In this document: piece after piece, positions 63,301 through 64,000 of the stretch
Layout of the letters: each line of letters starts with the position of its first letter
How positions within the stretch are numbered: position 1 is the first letter of the stretch
Translations under genes and position numbers: made by a program
Notes under the pieces: generated by a model
Seen by the model: only the letters and a program-made list of their open reading frames with translations
Database searches by the model: none
What the model was told of the DNA's origin: nothing
From: Bugulina stolonifera
Lineage: Eukaryota; Bryozoa; Gymnolaemata; Cheilostomatida; Bugulidae
Assembly: GCA_935421135.1 (NCBI GenBank)
Contig: OW285192.1
Location: 7,709,501 to 7,773,500 of the forward strand
DNA: 64,000 nt
Reading direction: 5' to 3'

Positions 63301-63317
63301 TGTAGGCAGTACACTGA
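45396..63317 (+). CDS. KDM6A: UTX/KDM6A-type H3K27 demethylase, 25 exons, 1,153 aa
   Basis: KDM6A removes di- and trimethyl marks from histone H3 Lys27 in the nucleus, using Fe(II) and 2-oxoglutarate, as part of MLL3/4 COMPASS-like complexes. Exons: 45396-45466, 46841-46910, 47472-47589, 49096-49204, 50876-50996, 51723-51777, 53378-53506, 54197-54422, 55255-55430, 55966-56136, 56599-56726, 56965-57147, 57302-57368, 57660-57839, 58077-58248, 58821-58987, 59212-59490, 59842-60022, 60209-60364, 60694-60838, 61161-61345, 61780-61906, 62039-62126, 62376-62521, 63306-63317. Phases close (3,462 nt). TPRs occupy ~40-360 ([34 protein letters not shown]); a basic NLS ([11 protein letters not shown]) is at 448-458, followed by a Gln/Pro/Ser-rich linker. 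JmjC (~805-1010) has K874, T880, H883, E885 and H963; a zinc site uses C1068, C1071, C1092 and C1095. Human KDM6A is 1,401 aa; the difference lies mainly in the linker. Confidence 0.93.
50012..50075. repeat. 22-bp tandem repeat in KDM6A intron 4
   Basis: Nearly three copies of a unit reading TTCACAATCACTGTGATAG plus a short spacer. Each unit contains the inverted repeat ATCACTGTGAT. Confidence 0.8.
51020..51145. repeat. CTA/CCA trinucleotide tract in KDM6A intron 5
   Basis: A low-complexity run of CTA, CTG and CCA triplets starts about 25 bp after the exon 5 donor. It makes long Leu/Thr/His-rich frames that are repeat artefacts. Confidence 0.85.
58600..58745. repeat. GTGTATACA-type repeat in KDM6A intron 15
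   Basis: Five or six imperfect copies of a ~20-bp unit (CATGTGTATACACGCTTGTT) alternating with TACATGT palindromes. The unit is itself nearly palindromic around GTATAC. The reading frames rich in Cys and Tyr across it are artefacts. Confidence 0.8.
59842..61345 (+). other. KDM6A: JmjC catalytic core of KDM6A (exons 18-21)
   Basis: Fe(II) ligands are the His codon at 60252-60254 (H883), the Glu codon at 60258-60260 (E885) in the motif TPAHQEN, and the His codon at 60821-60823 (H963) in PHWVQA. The 2-oxoglutarate contacts K874 and T880 are present in KIPGCRTP. The spacing H883-H963 is 80 residues, identical to human H1146-H1226. All catalytic positions are intact, so an active demethylase is expected, unlike the weakened paralogue UTY. 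Confidence 0.92.
62525..63075 (+). repeat. 21-bp minisatellite filling the last KDM6A intron
   Basis: About 25 copies of a 21-bp unit (CATATACCAACCATTACTTGT) with point variants begin 10-15 bp after the exon 24 donor and fill most of intron 24. Some units carry CACCCA in place of CAACCA, in blocks, which suggests local higher-order duplication. Because 21 is a multiple of three, all copies read in one frame (TITCHIP). That frame is not joined to the gene. Confidence 0.93.
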
Positions 63318-64000
63318 TGCTAGGGGAGAGGAGAAAATAGCCTTAGTTCTATAAATCGGTTCTATAACAGCTCATATCCTCTATGTTCTTCAAGATCTCA
63401 CTTTACACTATTATTACATTGATGGTGACAATGATATGTAGTTATCTCCCCTTTTACTATTGCTACTAAACTATTCTTATCCTTTGTTTAAGACTTGTGT
63501 CTCTGTTATTTAATTATCCATATAGTTTCGTGGACCAATTTATTATGATTTGGTTTTCTGTAGATGTTAGGCTTTGTTAATCATGTATAGGGTAGACTTT
63601 TATTAAACACTATGGTGGGTAATGTGTTACCAAATATCGTTCACATCAATTATTGTACATGTAGATAACGATGTGTCTTATCTTTGTACCTTATTTATTG
63701 TAAATTACTGCTTCTATATTATGGAGACCCTAGGCATTAGCACAACGACAATACTTTCTGTTATTTAATTATGCTTACATCGAAGTTAGCTTTAGCCTTT
63801 TTTTTGTTAAGAAGACGGTATCTGTTAGCGCTTAAATTTAAAGGGACATTTTGTCAGATGCTATTTGCCGTCCATCATAATTTATAGCAGTATTTGCTTC
63901 TTGAGAATTTTTAGAAAATTATTTTTAAATGTTTGAAAGTCCCTGCACACGTTTATTGTTGCTATAATGTTGGCAAATATTTGTTTATCTTTTCACTTTT
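63318..64000 (+). other. 3' UTR and flank of KDM6A
   Basis: AT-rich sequence after the KDM6A stop. ATTAAA at 63602-63607 is a possible poly(A) signal, but no AATAAA stands out. No further gene begins before the window ends. Confidence 0.4.

Overview
The window is eukaryotic, from an intron-rich, AT-rich animal genome. The evidence is spliced genes with canonical GT-AG introns whose products match animal families: a rotatin centriole/basal-body protein, a UTX-type histone demethylase and a VIT/vWA protein of the VWA5B type. An intact CR1-like non-LTR retrotransposon is also present. Low similarity to vertebrate rotatin, compact introns of about 0.2-1 kb and many minisatellites suggest an invertebrate, perhaps a sponge. 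The species cannot be fixed from sequence alone. No bacterial, viral or CRISPR features were seen.

Layout. (1) 404-2471, + strand: a small five-exon gene for a 170-residue acidic protein of unknown function with a basic, di-cysteine tail, followed by a 3' repeat and an AATAAA. (2) 3767-17481, - strand: a 16-exon VWA5B-like gene (1,129 aa; VIT domain, vWA domain, long Ser-rich tail). (3) 18665-40047, - strand: a 40-exon RTTN gene (2,202 aa; human rotatin is 2,226). (4) 40315-43958, + strand: a CR1-like LINE with intact ORF1 (PHD-type zinc finger) and ORF2 (endonuclease plus reverse transcriptase), inserted between two divergent genes. (5) 45396-63317, + strand: a 25-exon KDM6A/UTX gene (1,153 aa; TPRs, nuclear localisation signal, JmjC domain, C-terminal zinc site). 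The exon models were built by hand from splice sites. Phases close in every gene, and the summed coding lengths are exact multiples of three.

The host genes do not form an operon. RTTN and KDM6A are divergent neighbours whose shared 5' region was split by the LINE.

The most unusual signal is recurrent. In five introns (VWA5B intron 15; RTTN introns 13, 28, 31 and 38) a minisatellite starts inside the 3' end of the upstream exon and repeats the exon tail together with its 5' splice site. The units differ (52, 65, 50, 35 and 40 bp) and are unrelated in sequence, and none is a multiple of three. Each intron therefore begins with an array of decoy donor sites, of which only the first keeps the reading frame. 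This looks like a repeated mutational process centred on exon-intron junctions.
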